Source of the DNA: [Clostridium] symbiosum
GTDB taxonomy: Bacteria; Bacillota; Clostridia; Lachnospirales; Lachnospiraceae
NCBI GenBank assembly: GCA_021769625.1
Contig: JAETSN010000015.1
Coordinates: 1 to 64,000, forward strand
Reading direction: 5' to 3'
DNA: 64,000 bases
In this document: positions 1 through 9,862 of the stretch, in pieces
Position numbering within the stretch: the stretch's first letter is position 1
Layout: the number at the start of each line of letters is the position of its first letter
Position numbers and translations under genes: made by a program
The notes under the pieces: generated by a model
Databases searched by the model: none
Told to the model about the DNA's origin: nothing
What the model saw: the letters and a program-made list of their open reading frames with translations, nothing else

Positions 1-211
1 AGTCCGGTGTCTTACCGGAAAGTGCTTCCTCCAGATTTTTCAGCCAGATATCCGTAAAGCTGGCATCTACCGTATCAAATACGGCGGTTTTTTCATCACA
101 GACCACATAAGAATTATACGCCATGCCGTTCGGCACATCGTACTGGCCCTCAAATAAGTCGATCTCATGGTCGTTTACGCCAAGATATTTGATATCATTT
201 GTGATAACCAT
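1..211 (-). CDS. FprA-type A-type flavoprotein / flavodiiron protein, N-terminal part (runs off the window)
   Basis: Minus-strand reading MVITNDIKYLGVNDHEIDLFEGQYDVPNGMAYNSYVVCDEKTAVFDTVDASFTDIWLKNLEEAL..., typical FprA N-terminus; SD-like ggagat upstream. Confidence 0.75.
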   Translation of the reverse strand, partial: MVITNDIKYLGVNDHEIDLFEGQYDVPNGMAYNSYVVCDEKTAVFDTVDASFTDIWLKNLEEALSGKTPD

Positions 212-386
212 AATAAATATCTCCTTTCTGCGGAATGTTGTTTATATTTTAAATATTCAATTTATTTTAGCATAAGAAGGCGGGATTGGCTATCCCGGGA
301 GGACGAAAATTTTCATGCTTGCCAAGTGCTTTCAAATGTGATATGATTAGTTCTGTTGCAGGAAACTTTGTTTTCTCTCAGGAATA

Positions 387-469
387 GCCGGCGTGTCGGA
401 ATGGCAGACGAGGCAGACTCAAAATCTGTTGTGGGCAACCACGTGCGGGTTCAAGTCCCGCTGCCGGCA
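387..469 (+). tRNA. tRNA-Leu (anticodon CAA)
   Basis: Acceptor gccggcg/tgccggc, anticodon stem GCAGA-CTCAAAA-TCTGT, variable arm, T-arm gcgggttcaagtcccgc; no encoded CCA. Confidence 0.92.
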
Positions 470-711
470 GTAATAAGTGTTTATAGAGCTGTTTCGTTGT
501 TTCTGATATTTCAAACGTTCCATTTTATATCAATTCTTTTGCATATATTAAATTGATTTTCAGAGGGTCAGTAATTTCATATTTTTTTAGGGGATTCAGG
601 TAAAAAGGAGAGTTTTTTATAACGATAGAGTGTTTTTTGAAGCTGTGTATACAAAGTGATTTTGTTGTTTTCAGTACTTTTTCAAATTGCACAAATGAAA
701 GGAGAAGGGAT

Positions 712-1857
712 ATGCGGTACAGAACATTAGGAAAAACAGGACTTAAAGTGAGTGAGATCGGTCTGGGGGCAGAGTGGCTGGAGCGGCATAACACGGAAGA
801 AGTGCGGGAGGTGATCGATACCTGTGAAAAGGAAGGGATCAATATACTGGACTGCTGGATGTCCGAGCCGAATGTGCGCTCCAACATCGGCCTTGCGCTG
901 AAAGGGAGAAGAGAGAAGTGGATCATCCAGGGGCACATCGGTTCCACCTGGCAGAACGGCCAGTATGTGAAGACAAGGGAGCTTGATCAGGTGAAACCCG
1001 CTTTTGAAGATCTGCTCACGCGGCTGCAGACGGATCACGTCGATCTGGGCATGATCCACTTTGTGGATGATCCGGAGGAGTTTACGAGGGTGACTGCCGG
1101 CGAGTTTATGGACTATGTGCGGCAGTTAAAGAAGGAGGGAAAGATCCGGCATTTTGGCATCAGTTCCCACAATCCGGAGGTGGCGAAGATGGCGGCGCTG
1201 CAGGGGGAGATAGAGATGATCCTGTTCAGCATCAATCCCGCCTTTGACATGATGCCGGCGGTGCGGGATATCGATCAGTATTTTGCGGATACATACGATG
1301 AGAAGCTGGGCGGTATCGCGCCGATCAGGGAGGAGCTGTATAAGATCTGTGAGCAGCAGAATGTGGGCATTACGGTCATGAAGGGATACGCGGGCGGCCG
1401 CCTGTTCGACGCGAAAACGTCGCCTTTCGGCGTGGCGCTGACCCCGGTACAGTGCCTGCATTACGCGCTGACAAGGCCTGCCGTGGCGAGCGTTCTTGCC
1501 GGGTATGATACGCCGGCGCATGTCTACGCGGCAACGGCTTACGAGACGGCGACGGATGCGGAGAAAGATTATGCCAGTGTGCTGGCGGCGGCGCCGCAGC
1601 ACGCTTTCTCCACCGGGCAGTGCACTTACTGCGGCCACTGCGCGCCCTGTCCGAAAAAGATCGATATCGCGATGGTAAACAAATTATATGATCTGGCGAC
1701 GATGCAGGAGGAGGTGCCGGCGACGGTGCGGGCGCACTATCAGGATCTGAAGGCGAACGCCTCAGACTGCATCGGCTGTAAGAGCTGCGAGAGCAGATGT
1801 CCGTTTCATGTGCCTGTTGCGGAGCGGATGGAGAGGACGAGAGAGCTCTTCGGATGA
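712..1857 (+). CDS. Aldo/keto reductase with C-terminal 4Fe-4S ferredoxin domain
   Basis: MRYRTLGKTGLKVSEIGLGAEWL...; CTYCGHCAPCPKKIDI and CIGCKSCESRCPF motifs; SD aaaggagaaggg. Confidence 0.9.
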   Translation: MRYRTLGKTGLKVSEIGLGAEWLERHNTEEVREVIDTCEKEGINILDCWMSEPNVRSNIGLALKGRREKWIIQGHIGSTWQNGQYVKTRELDQVKPAFEDLLTRLQTDHVDLGMIHFVDDPEEFTRVTAGEFMDYVRQLKKEGKIRHFGISSHNPEVAKMAALQGEIEMILFSINPAFDMMPAVRDIDQYFADTYDEKLGGIAPIREELYKICEQQNVGITVMKGYAGGRLFDAKTSPFGVALTPVQCLHYALTRPAVASVLAGYDTPAHVYAATAYETATDAEKDYASVLAAAPQHAFSTGQCTYCGHCAPCPKKIDIAMVNKLYDLATMQEEVPATVRAHYQDLKANASDCIGCKSCESRCPFHVPVAERMERTRELFG

Positions 1858-1889
1858 CAACAAAAGTAAGGTATTTAATAAGAACTCAG

Positions 1890-1922
1890 AAAGCGCTTGC
1901 TGAAACGGCGGGCGCTTTTTTG
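1890..1922 (+). terminator. Rho-independent terminator after aldo/keto reductase
   Basis: aagcgc...gcgctt followed by a T-run. Confidence 0.6.
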
Positions 1923-1975
1923 TTGACAGGAGTGTCTAACAGTGTTAGACTAGACTTGTCTAATGATATTAGACA
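1923..1975 (+). promoter_or_regulatory. BlaI-type operator pair overlapping a promoter (pair 1)
   Basis: TTGACA (1923-1928), 17 bp, TAGACT; palindromes GTCTAAC-agt-GTTAGAC (1934-1950) and TGTCTAAT-ga-tATTAGACA (1958-1975). Confidence 0.75.
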
Positions 1976-2083
1976 TATAGAAAACGAAGCAGGCAGTTCG
2001 TGCGGATATGGCATCAGGCTGATTGCCTGCGGGAATAGAAAAAGCAAGAAGTATAAATTACGAAGAAAGAGAAGGAGAAGGCG

Positions 2084-2467
2084 ATGCATCCGTACAAGCT
2101 CGGAGAGATGGAACAGAAATTCGCGGATCTGATATGGGAGAGGGCGCCTGTTGCGAGCAGGGAGCTGGCGCGGCTGTGCGAGAATGCTTTTGCGTGGAAA
2201 AGGACGACGACTTACACGATGTTAAAACGGCTCTGCCAGAGAAGTATTTTTGTCAATGAGAACGGGACCGTGAGGGCATGCATGACAAAGGAAGAATTTC
2301 AGGCGGCGCAGGGCGAGGCATTTTTAGAGGAAAACTTTGACGGTTCCCTGCCGGTCTTTTTGGCGGCTTTTTCCCGCAGGAGGAAATTGAGCGGCAGGGA
2401 GGTAGATGAGCTGAAAAAATTGATCGAGGCGTATGAGGAGGAGCAGGATGGCGATACAGATATTTGA
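2084..2467 (+). CDS. BlaI/MecI/CopY family transcriptional repressor
   Basis: MHPYKLGEMEQKFADLIWERAPVASRELARLCENAFAWKRTTTYTMLKRLCQR; overlaps M56 gene. Confidence 0.9.
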   Translation: MHPYKLGEMEQKFADLIWERAPVASRELARLCENAFAWKRTTTYTMLKRLCQRSIFVNENGTVRACMTKEEFQAAQGEAFLEENFDGSLPVFLAAFSRRRKLSGREVDELKKLIEAYEEEQDGDTDI

Positions 2468-4544
2468 AGAAAATCTGGTAAAGATATTTATCCTTGTGCT
2501 GAATATGACGCTCACCGGTTCCGTGGCCATTCTGGCGGTGCTTCTCGCAAGAATCCTTTTCAAGAAGGCGCCCAGGATATTTTCCTATGCGCTCTGGGCG
2601 GTGGTGCTTTTCAGGCTGCTGAGCCCTGTGTCTTTTTCCCTGCCGGTTTCCCTTCTCGGGGCGCTGCAGAATGAACCGGCGAGGGGAGGGCGGATGGAAT
2701 ATATCGCGGAGGATATCGGCTATATGGAGAAACCGGAGGTCCGTCTTCCCACGCCGGGGATTAGCGAGGCGGTGAGCCGATCGCTGCCCCTTGGGGACCG
2801 GACAGCTTCTGTCAATCCGATGCAGGTTTATATGATCGTTGGCGCCTATATCTGGCTGCTCGGTATTTTGAGCATGGCCATCTACAGTGCGATCTCCCTG
2901 CGGAGACTGCAGAGGAGGCTGAAGGAGGCGGTCTTTGAAAAGGAAAATATTTACCGGATAAAAGGAGCGGGTTCCCCCTTTGTGTACGGGCTGCTCCATC
3001 CCCGGATCTATCTGCCGGAAAAGATATCGGCGGAGGAAGAACGGTATATCCTGCTCCATGAACAGATCCACATTCAGAGGGGCGATGCGGCTTTCCGCCT
3101 GCTCGCCTATCTGGCACTGTGGCTGCACTGGTTCAATCCCCTTGTCTGGGGGGCGTTTGCCTTGAGCGGGCGGGATATGGAGATGTCCTGCGATGAGGCG
3201 GTGATCCGCAGGATGGGGAGCGGTGTGAAAAAAGAATATTCTGCCTCCCTGCTGAACGCGGCTTCCGGGAAGCAGATCGTAAAGGGGATCCCTCTGGCTT
3301 TCGGGGAGAGCGATACGGGAAGCCGGATCAAAAACGTACTGCGCTATCAAAAACCGGCGGCGCTGCTCGTGGGCGGCGGGACGGTCCTCAGTGTGATACT
3401 GGCGCTGATTCTTCTCGCCAATCCGGCGAAGGCAAAGGAAAACGGGAATGTATTCTACGGTGTGGCGACGGAAGCTGCGGGGGAGGACGGCGCGCCGGAA
3501 ACCGTGGTGCGCATGCCGCGGTTCGGGGATGTGCCTGCCCCTGCGGAGGCGATGCGGGAGGAGGAGGGGGCTGTCCTGTATGCGGATAGCCGTTCCGTGG
3601 ATACTGGGAGCGAAATATTTTCCTTGTCCCCGGAGCGGCTTCGGAATCGGGAACTTTTGGACGGGATGTATGTGGTGTATGTGCGTTCCATCTCCCGCAG
3701 CGCCCGGGGCTTTGATCTGTACGTGACGGATGCGGAGACGGAGGATCTGCCGCTGTTTCCGTTTGCGGAGGACTGCGAATTTCGGGTGAACTGGGAGACG
3801 GATAGGGTATCCTATTCCCCTGTCAGTTTTGACAAATTTGCGGATCTGGTCACACAGTCGGTGCGGGTCATCAATCCCCCGGTTTACTGCGAGGTTGTAG
3901 ATAGCCAGATCGTGCGCGCGGATCTCGAGAGCGGCTATTATCTGGAAGGGTTTACCTATGCGATGCCGACGGGGAGCGGTTGGGAACTGTACGCGGAGAA
4001 TGCGGCGGATACTCTTTCCATAACGGAGGAGGAAGTGCTGGAGCAATACTATACGGTTGCCGGGACACAGACGGCGGATATCAGTGACGCGGCGGGAGCG
4101 GAACAGATCGAGATCTATACCGGCAATATCGGGGACGGTGAGAGCGGTGTGGTATTTTTCAGGGACGCGGAAGGAAAGGTTCTCGGGACGGAGTTTGCCC
4201 ATCAGGCAAGGGCAGGCTGGAACAATATCTACATCGGGGAAGCGGAAGGAATGGGTTATATTCTGACAGTGCATATCGAGGACAGGGATACCTACGGGAA
4301 CTACGGCTATCAAGTATACCGGCTGGGAGAAGCCGGAGAGATCCGGCAGATCGCGGGGAGCAGTTTTGATTTCGGGGATTCCTATCGGTATGATGACGAG
4401 ATGTTCCGGTCCTGGGCGGATAACCTCGCCTACTATTTGGAGAACAGTTATCTGGTGTTGAGCTCCCAGGACGGGGAGATCCGCACGGAAAGGGTTTCGG
4501 AGGCGGACAGGTATAACTATGAGACATTGAAGAGGGAGCTGTAG
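2448..4544 (+). CDS. M56 family metallopeptidase, BlaR1-like sensor
   Basis: N-terminal TM segments, LLHEQIHIQRGD (HExxH), HWFNPLVW, CDEAV; ATG overlaps end of BlaI gene. Confidence 0.9.
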   Translation: MAIQIFEENLVKIFILVLNMTLTGSVAILAVLLARILFKKAPRIFSYALWAVVLFRLLSPVSFSLPVSLLGALQNEPARGGRMEYIAEDIGYMEKPEVRLPTPGISEAVSRSLPLGDRTASVNPMQVYMIVGAYIWLLGILSMAIYSAISLRRLQRRLKEAVFEKENIYRIKGAGSPFVYGLLHPRIYLPEKISAEEERYILLHEQIHIQRGDAAFRLLAYLALWLHWFNPLVWGAFALSGRDMEMSCDEAVIRRMGSGVKKEYSASLLNAASGKQIVKGIPLAFGESDTGSRIKNVLRYQKPAALLVGGGTVLSVILALILLANPAKAKENGNVFYGVATEAAGEDGAPETVVRMPRFGDVPAPAEAMREEEGAVLYADSRSVDTGSEIFSLSPERLRNRELLDGMYVVYVRSISRSARGFDLYVTDAETEDLPLFPFAEDCEFRVNWETDRVSYSPVSFDKFADLVTQSVRVINPPVYCEVVDSQIVRADLESGYYLEGFTYAMPTGSGWELYAENAADTLSITEEEVLEQYYTVAGTQTADISDAAGAEQIEIYTGNIGDGESGVVFFRDAEGKVLGTEFAHQARAGWNNIYIGEAEGMGYILTVHIEDRDTYGNYGYQVYRLGEAGEIRQIAGSSFDFGDSYRYDDEMFRSWADNLAYYLENSYLVLSSQDGEIRTERVSEADRYNYETLKREL

Positions 4545-4567
4545 GAAAAACGGATATGGCTCCCTTC

Positions 4568-6556
4568 TTACAGTGTTGCCTCGAACGCCTCATAGGGTAT
4601 CGTGATCAGGTAAGAACCGGAGGCATAGCACCCGATATCATAGGGCGCAAAATACAGCGTATAGCCGTCCTCGGAGAGGGAAAAGCGGGAGATGTCCAGA
4701 AGCATTTGGGAATCGAACTCCCACTCCGCCATTTTTTCCACATAGGGCATGCCCGTATCCAGAATGGCGGCGGAATTTCCGACAAAATCCTCGAAGGAAA
4801 GCCGTTTGCCGGTGCGCCTGTCAAAGACATAATAATCAGACCAGTAATAGCCGTGCGCCGCATAGGCGTAATACTGGTAATAATCACAGCAAAAAGAGAT
4901 CGTATCGTCGTCCATGTAATCCACACTGACATAGAGGGAGAAATCGTAGAAGGAAGCATAGTCGAAACCTTCGTAGAAATCGGGATCTTCCTCCAACGCT
5001 TCCAACTCCTCCGAGATCAGGCCATCCACGTAGGCTTCAAAGTCTGTATACACTTCCGTGAGGGTCTGGTTGATAGCGCTGTCGGCTGCGGTCTGTTCTT
5101 CCAGAAACAGTTTTCTGACAGAGAAGGAGGCCGAACTTCCCTCTCCGATCGGTGTCTCCTCCTCCCTTTTTTCATCAAAGACTGCGGCGGGGGAAGATGC
5201 GGGATAGCGCGGGAAAGTATCTATTTCCCGGGGAGCGGCCTTTCCCTGAAGGGGAAGCTTCATCAGGTGCTGAAAGACAGCATCCGCTTCATAATAGTAA
5301 AGATGGCCTCCCAGAACGCAGCTGTTGTTTCTGATCTGCATATCGTAACTGTTCTCGTAGGATCGGGGAGAATCGGCAGTCAGGGTTTCCACGGAACCGT
5401 CCGGCAGGATGCGGAAGATATGAAACCGGTAAAGTGTTTCACCGGAAGCGGGATCTTCCTCCGGAACGTTGGCACAGAAGTAAAACCCCTCTTCTGACGG
5501 GGAAACGGTGAGATAGGACAGGGATTCCGGCAGTGCTTCGTCCAGTACGACAGTGGTTTGATCATCGAGATGGAACAGAGAAACCGCGGCATCCGCATTG
5601 TAAGAATACAGGAAAACCAGATCACCGGAAAAAGCAAAATGATAATAGTCGGCGATACGGATCCGGAGACTTTCCTTTGCACCGCTTACAGGGTTCATGC
5701 GGTACAAGGTTTGGGCGGAATCCTGCATAAAAATATAGCCGTAGTTGCGCATGGTATAAGGTAAAGTCAGAAAGTCCCTGTCAAAGACCGGGGAAAACCG
5801 CCTCGGCAGGGCGCCGTATAGGGTTTCGGATTCGTCCACTTCACTGACACTGCCGTCATTTTCCAGCCGGAAGTAGAGATTGGCGGTTTTTGTCACATAA
5901 TCCCCGTTTTCATAGCCTGAAGTATAGCATATCAGATAGAGAATATCGTCATAGATATCGATTGTATAATGGTTATAGTCGCGCATGGTCCCGGAGTTGA
6001 CGATATCTTTCTGCAGGAGCGTCAGGCTTTTGCCGTCCTTTCCCATACGCCAGAGGGAAGTGTCCCTGTCATCCAGGGAATCAAAGCCGGTTCTTTCAAC
6101 AAAGTAGATATCATTTTTGTGAAGACAGAAGTTCACCATATGTGTGGAGGCCGTCTGATAGAGAAGGGCGGCCTCTTCGGTATCTTCATCGAACCGGATC
6201 AGCCTGCCGTTATGATAACTGTAGAGGCAGTTCCCGTCCCGCTGCATGGATTTTCCGGTGTCGTCGATAAAGGGGGCGGTTTTCGGGAAGATGTAGTCTG
6301 TCTCTGCGGAGATTTCCTGCGGGGCAGCATGGGAGAAGGGGGCGGGAGATGCCGCGTCAGCGCCTGCCTCTTCCGCGCCGGACGTTTTTTCGCCGGAACC
6401 CTCGGCATCAGAATTTTCTTCGCTGCCTTCCACGCCGTTTGCTGGAGGAAGATCCGGAGTTTTTCTGCCGCATCCTGTCAACGGAAATACAAACAGAATG
6501 AATAAAAAGAAGCTTATAAATATCGTAAATATGCGCTTTTTCATAATAAATTTCAT
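4568..6556 (-). CDS. Lipoprotein with DUF3298-like C-terminus
   Basis: MKKRIFTIFISFFLFILFVFPLTGCGRK lipobox; C-terminal RRTGKRLSFEDFVGNSAAILD resembles DUF3298/RsiV-type domain; start 6556 or 6544. Confidence 0.75.
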   Translation of the reverse strand: MKFIMKKRIFTIFISFFLFILFVFPLTGCGRKTPDLPPANGVEGSEENSDAEGSGEKTSGAEEAGADAASPAPFSHAAPQEISAETDYIFPKTAPFIDDTGKSMQRDGNCLYSYHNGRLIRFDEDTEEAALLYQTASTHMVNFCLHKNDIYFVERTGFDSLDDRDTSLWRMGKDGKSLTLLQKDIVNSGTMRDYNHYTIDIYDDILYLICYTSGYENGDYVTKTANLYFRLENDGSVSEVDESETLYGALPRRFSPVFDRDFLTLPYTMRNYGYIFMQDSAQTLYRMNPVSGAKESLRIRIADYYHFAFSGDLVFLYSYNADAAVSLFHLDDQTTVVLDEALPESLSYLTVSPSEEGFYFCANVPEEDPASGETLYRFHIFRILPDGSVETLTADSPRSYENSYDMQIRNNSCVLGGHLYYYEADAVFQHLMKLPLQGKAAPREIDTFPRYPASSPAAVFDEKREEETPIGEGSSASFSVRKLFLEEQTAADSAINQTLTEVYTDFEAYVDGLISEELEALEEDPDFYEGFDYASFYDFSLYVSVDYMDDDTISFCCDYYQYYAYAAHGYYWSDYYVFDRRTGKRLSFEDFVGNSAAILDTGMPYVEKMAEWEFDSQMLLDISRFSLSEDGYTLYFAPYDIGCYASGSYLITIPYEAFEATL

Positions 6557-6758
6557 CTTTCTTGTGTCAATGGATAAAAAATCATGGAATATTTTTAATA
6601 ATATTTCACAAAAAATGATTTTTTTAAATATTAACTTACAAAACGGCAAAAAATCTGTTAAAATAAATATAACAGAACTGGAAGGCGGTGACAATCAAAT
6701 TCGTCCACTTTCGCAGAAAGACGGACGGGTTTTTCTCTGATGGGGAAAGGCGGAAAAA

Positions 6759-7274
6759 ATGTTTAAAGTGGGTGATTATGTAGTATACGGGAACGCAGGG
6801 GTATGCAGAGTGGAGGATATCGGTCCTTTATCGATCGGCAGCAAAGATAAGGATTACTATACACTGGTTCCGGTATACGGGAGAAACAGCAGACTTTATA
6901 CGGTGGTTGACAGCGACAAAGTGGTGATTCGTCCGATCATGACGAAAGAGGAGAGCGATGCGCTGATCAATGAGATGGAAGAGATCGATACGCTTTGGAT
7001 CGGGGATGAAAAGAGGCGGGAGGAGATTTATAAAGAGACGATGAGGACCTGTGACTGTAAAGCGTGGGTACAGATCATCAAAACGCTTTATCTGCGAAAG
7101 ATGGATCGTCTGTCAAAGGGGAAGAAAGTGACCAGCAGCGATGAGAGATATCTGCATATGGCGGAGGATAACCTGTACGGGGAACTGGCATTTTCCCTGG
7201 AGATGCCGAAAGAAAAGGTGGGGGAATTCATTACAGAAAGAATCAGGGCGAAGCGTGAGGCGCTGGGCGTTTAA
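6759..7274 (+). CDS. CarD family transcriptional regulator
   Basis: MFKVGDYVVYGNAGVCRVEDIGPL... Confidence 0.9.
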   Translation: MFKVGDYVVYGNAGVCRVEDIGPLSIGSKDKDYYTLVPVYGRNSRLYTVVDSDKVVIRPIMTKEESDALINEMEEIDTLWIGDEKRREEIYKETMRTCDCKAWVQIIKTLYLRKMDRLSKGKKVTSSDERYLHMAEDNLYGELAFSLEMPKEKVGEFITERIRAKREALGV

Positions 7275-7320
7275 AACATAAAAAGACAGGCAAGTGCATA
7301 GACTGGTAAAAAAGCCAAGA

Positions 7321-7360
7321 AAAAAGGCGGTGTAAATCTGGTGTTTACATCGCTCTTTTA
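7321..7360 (+). terminator. Terminator after carD-like gene
   Basis: GCGGTGTAAA...TTTACATCGC stem followed by tctttta. Confidence 0.6.
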
Positions 7361-7477
7361 TATGTGGATGTTGATTGACAGAAAAAAAGGGGAAGGATTA
7401 AAATAAAAAAATGAAAATGGAATGCAATAAAACGGTTTGTCTCTGCATTAACTATGTGAAGGGAGCAGAACAGTAAC

Positions 7478-8053
7478 ATGGTCAGCCAGACATCGATGGA
7501 GAAAATAAAAGCGGACTGCGATCCGGAGGCAGTGGAACAGTGCCTTTTCAGGATCAGGGAACAGGACTCTGAAGCGCTGGAGGAATTTTATTACAGGACA
7601 AGTGCGTCCGTGTACGGGTTTGCCCTGTCGGTCTTGAAAAATGCACAGGATGCGGAAGATGTGATGCACGATCTGTATCTGCTGGTATGGTCGGGGGCAG
7701 GAAAGTACCGTGCTGCGGGAAAGCCGATGGCGTGGGTCCTGACGATCACAAGAAACCTGTGTCTGCAGAAACTGCGTGAATATCGGAAGAGATCAGATAT
7801 TCCGCAGGAAGACTGGGAGACATATATCGGTGACAACAGTAAGATGTCGCCGGAGGATAAGCTGATCCTGGCCGAATGCCTGAAACATTTATCGGATGAG
7901 GAGAGGCAGGTCGTCGTGCTCTATGCCGTGTCGGGTTTTAAACACAGGGAGATCGCAAAACTTCTGGAGATGCCCCTTTCAACGGTTCTTTCAAAATATA
8001 ACAGGGCGATGAAAAAACTGCGGAAATTTATGGAGGAGAACAATGGGAAATAG
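7478..8053 (+). CDS. ECF-type RNA polymerase sigma factor
   Basis: Sigma-70 region 2 (DAEDVMHDLYLLVW) and region 4 (HLSDEERQVVVLYAVSGFKHREIAKLLEMPLSTVLSKYNRAMKKLRK). Confidence 0.9.
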   Translation: MVSQTSMEKIKADCDPEAVEQCLFRIREQDSEALEEFYYRTSASVYGFALSVLKNAQDAEDVMHDLYLLVWSGAGKYRAAGKPMAWVLTITRNLCLQKLREYRKRSDIPQEDWETYIGDNSKMSPEDKLILAECLKHLSDEERQVVVLYAVSGFKHREIAKLLEMPLSTVLSKYNRAMKKLRKFMEENNGK

Positions 8054-9710
8054 AGATATTGACGGAAATGCAAAGATAAAACAGGCATTCGCAAGCGCCG
8101 TTCCTGATATCTGTGATGTGATCCTCTCCGACTGTGAAAAAGAGAAAGGTAAGGTGATCGTGATGGCAGAGACAAAGAAAAAGAGAAATGCTGTAAAATA
8201 TATGATGGCGGCGGCAAGCCTGTTTGTCCTGATCGGGGCAGGCGCTTTGTTGTTAAATATCTATCAGGTGAATTACGCCGTGGATTCCATCATATCTCTG
8301 GATGTGAACCCGAGTATTCAAATTACGGTGAACGAAAAGGAGAGGGTGCTGGATGTTGCGGCGCTGAACAAAGACGGAGAGATCGTGATCGGAGATATGG
8401 ATTTTTCGGGGAGCGATATCGATGTGACGGTCAATGCCCTGATCGGTTCCATGCTGCGGAACGGCTATCTGAATGAACTTGCAAATTCCATCCTGATCAG
8501 TGTGGATAACAGCGATCCGGCGAAGGGAAGCCTGCTGCAGGAAAAGCTGACGGAGGAAGTGAACCAGCTGCTGGAGGCGGACGGATTTTTCGGTGCGGTG
8601 CTGGGGCAGACTATCACCGACAACAATACATTGAAACAACAGGCGGATCAGTATGGTATTTCCACCGGAAAAGCGCAGCTTATCGAACAAATTCTGAACA
8701 GTACGGAAGGACATACTTTTGAGGAACTGGCGCCTCTCTCCATCAATGAGCTGAATCTGATCATCGCATCCGGGGCAGCGGATATGGAGAAAGTTTCGAC
8801 TTTTGGCAATGCCAGTGACAAAGCGTATATCGGAGAGGAAAAGGCGAAGGAGATCGCTTATGCCCATGCAAAAGTCACGGCGCAGGATATTGCTTTTTGC
8901 GAAGTGGATATGGATGTGGAAAAGGGCGTCATGGTCTACGAGCTGGATTTTAAGTGTAACGGTTATGAATATGAGTATGACATTGACGCCCGGACCGGGG
9001 ATATCGTGAAAAACAAGAAAGAGATCGACGACGATATGCCTGTGGGAACACAGACGCCGGCGGATGGAACAACGCAGACTGGAACCGGAAATGGGGTGCC
9101 GTCAGGGGGAACAACATCGCCTTCAAATGATCAGGGAACTTCCCAGGGCGGAAACAGCGGAGCATCTTCCGCGGTTATCACATCGGAACGGGCGAAGGAG
9201 ATCGCTTTAAACCATGCGGGCCTGACGGCGGATGCAGTCTATTTCGAAAAAGCGGAGCTGGATTACGATAATGGCATACAGATCTACGAACTGGAATTTA
9301 AGAGCAGCGGCTATGAATATGAGTATGATATCAATGCCCAAACCGGCGATATCGTGAAAAATAAGAAAGAGGCCGATGATGATATGCCGGGAAACGCGCA
9401 GACGCCTTCTGGTGGAATATACTATCATCACCCGGAGCAGAATCACGGGGAGGATCACCATGATGCCTTCGTGCCGGCAGGGAACGACGGAACGGTTTCG
9501 GGGACTATCACGCTGGAACAGGCGAAAGAGATCGCCCTAAACCATGCAGGCCTGACGGCGGATGCGGTCTATTTTGAAAAGGCAAAGCTGGATCAGGATG
9601 GCGGCATGCAGATCTATGAAGTGGAATTTAAAAGCGGCAATGCGGAGTATGAATATGAGATCGACGCGGTGACAGGCGCCGTTCGGGATTACGAGTGGGA
9701 TTACGATTAA
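8043..9710 (+). CDS. RsgI-like anti-sigma factor with three C-terminal PepSY-type repeats
   Basis: TM segment then VDSIISLDVNPSIQITVNEKERVLDV (RsgI-type); three repeats ...AKEIAxxHAxxTA...YELxFK...YEYEYDIxAxTGDIV; overlaps sigma gene. Confidence 0.8.
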   Translation: MGNRDIDGNAKIKQAFASAVPDICDVILSDCEKEKGKVIVMAETKKKRNAVKYMMAAASLFVLIGAGALLLNIYQVNYAVDSIISLDVNPSIQITVNEKERVLDVAALNKDGEIVIGDMDFSGSDIDVTVNALIGSMLRNGYLNELANSILISVDNSDPAKGSLLQEKLTEEVNQLLEADGFFGAVLGQTITDNNTLKQQADQYGISTGKAQLIEQILNSTEGHTFEELAPLSINELNLIIASGAADMEKVSTFGNASDKAYIGEEKAKEIAYAHAKVTAQDIAFCEVDMDVEKGVMVYELDFKCNGYEYEYDIDARTGDIVKNKKEIDDDMPVGTQTPADGTTQTGTGNGVPSGGTTSPSNDQGTSQGGNSGASSAVITSERAKEIALNHAGLTADAVYFEKAELDYDNGIQIYELEFKSSGYEYEYDINAQTGDIVKNKKEADDDMPGNAQTPSGGIYYHHPEQNHGEDHHDAFVPAGNDGTVSGTITLEQAKEIALNHAGLTADAVYFEKAKLDQDGGMQIYEVEFKSGNAEYEYEIDAVTGAVRDYEWDYD

Positions 9711-9732
9711 GGTGATATGATTTAATTTTTAT

Positions 9733-9775
9733 AGCGGGCATACCGGAAAAGAATATCCGGTGTGCCCGCTGTTTT
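9733..9775 (+). terminator. Strong Rho-independent terminator
   Basis: AGCGGGCATACCGGA...TCCGGTGTGCCCGCT then gtttt. Confidence 0.85.
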
Positions 9776-9862
9776 ACGCGGATGAACACTTTACGAGCCG
9801 GATATTTCATGATAAAATAAGGGTTAAACAGTAATAAATGCCAGAAGGAGGTAGAAACGGGT

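Noticed and set aside
2253-4313. 686-aa minus-strand ORF
   Set aside because: Antisense to a convincing BlaR1-like gene; composition (His/Arg/Pro-rich) is typical of shadow ORFs in GC-rich codon patterns
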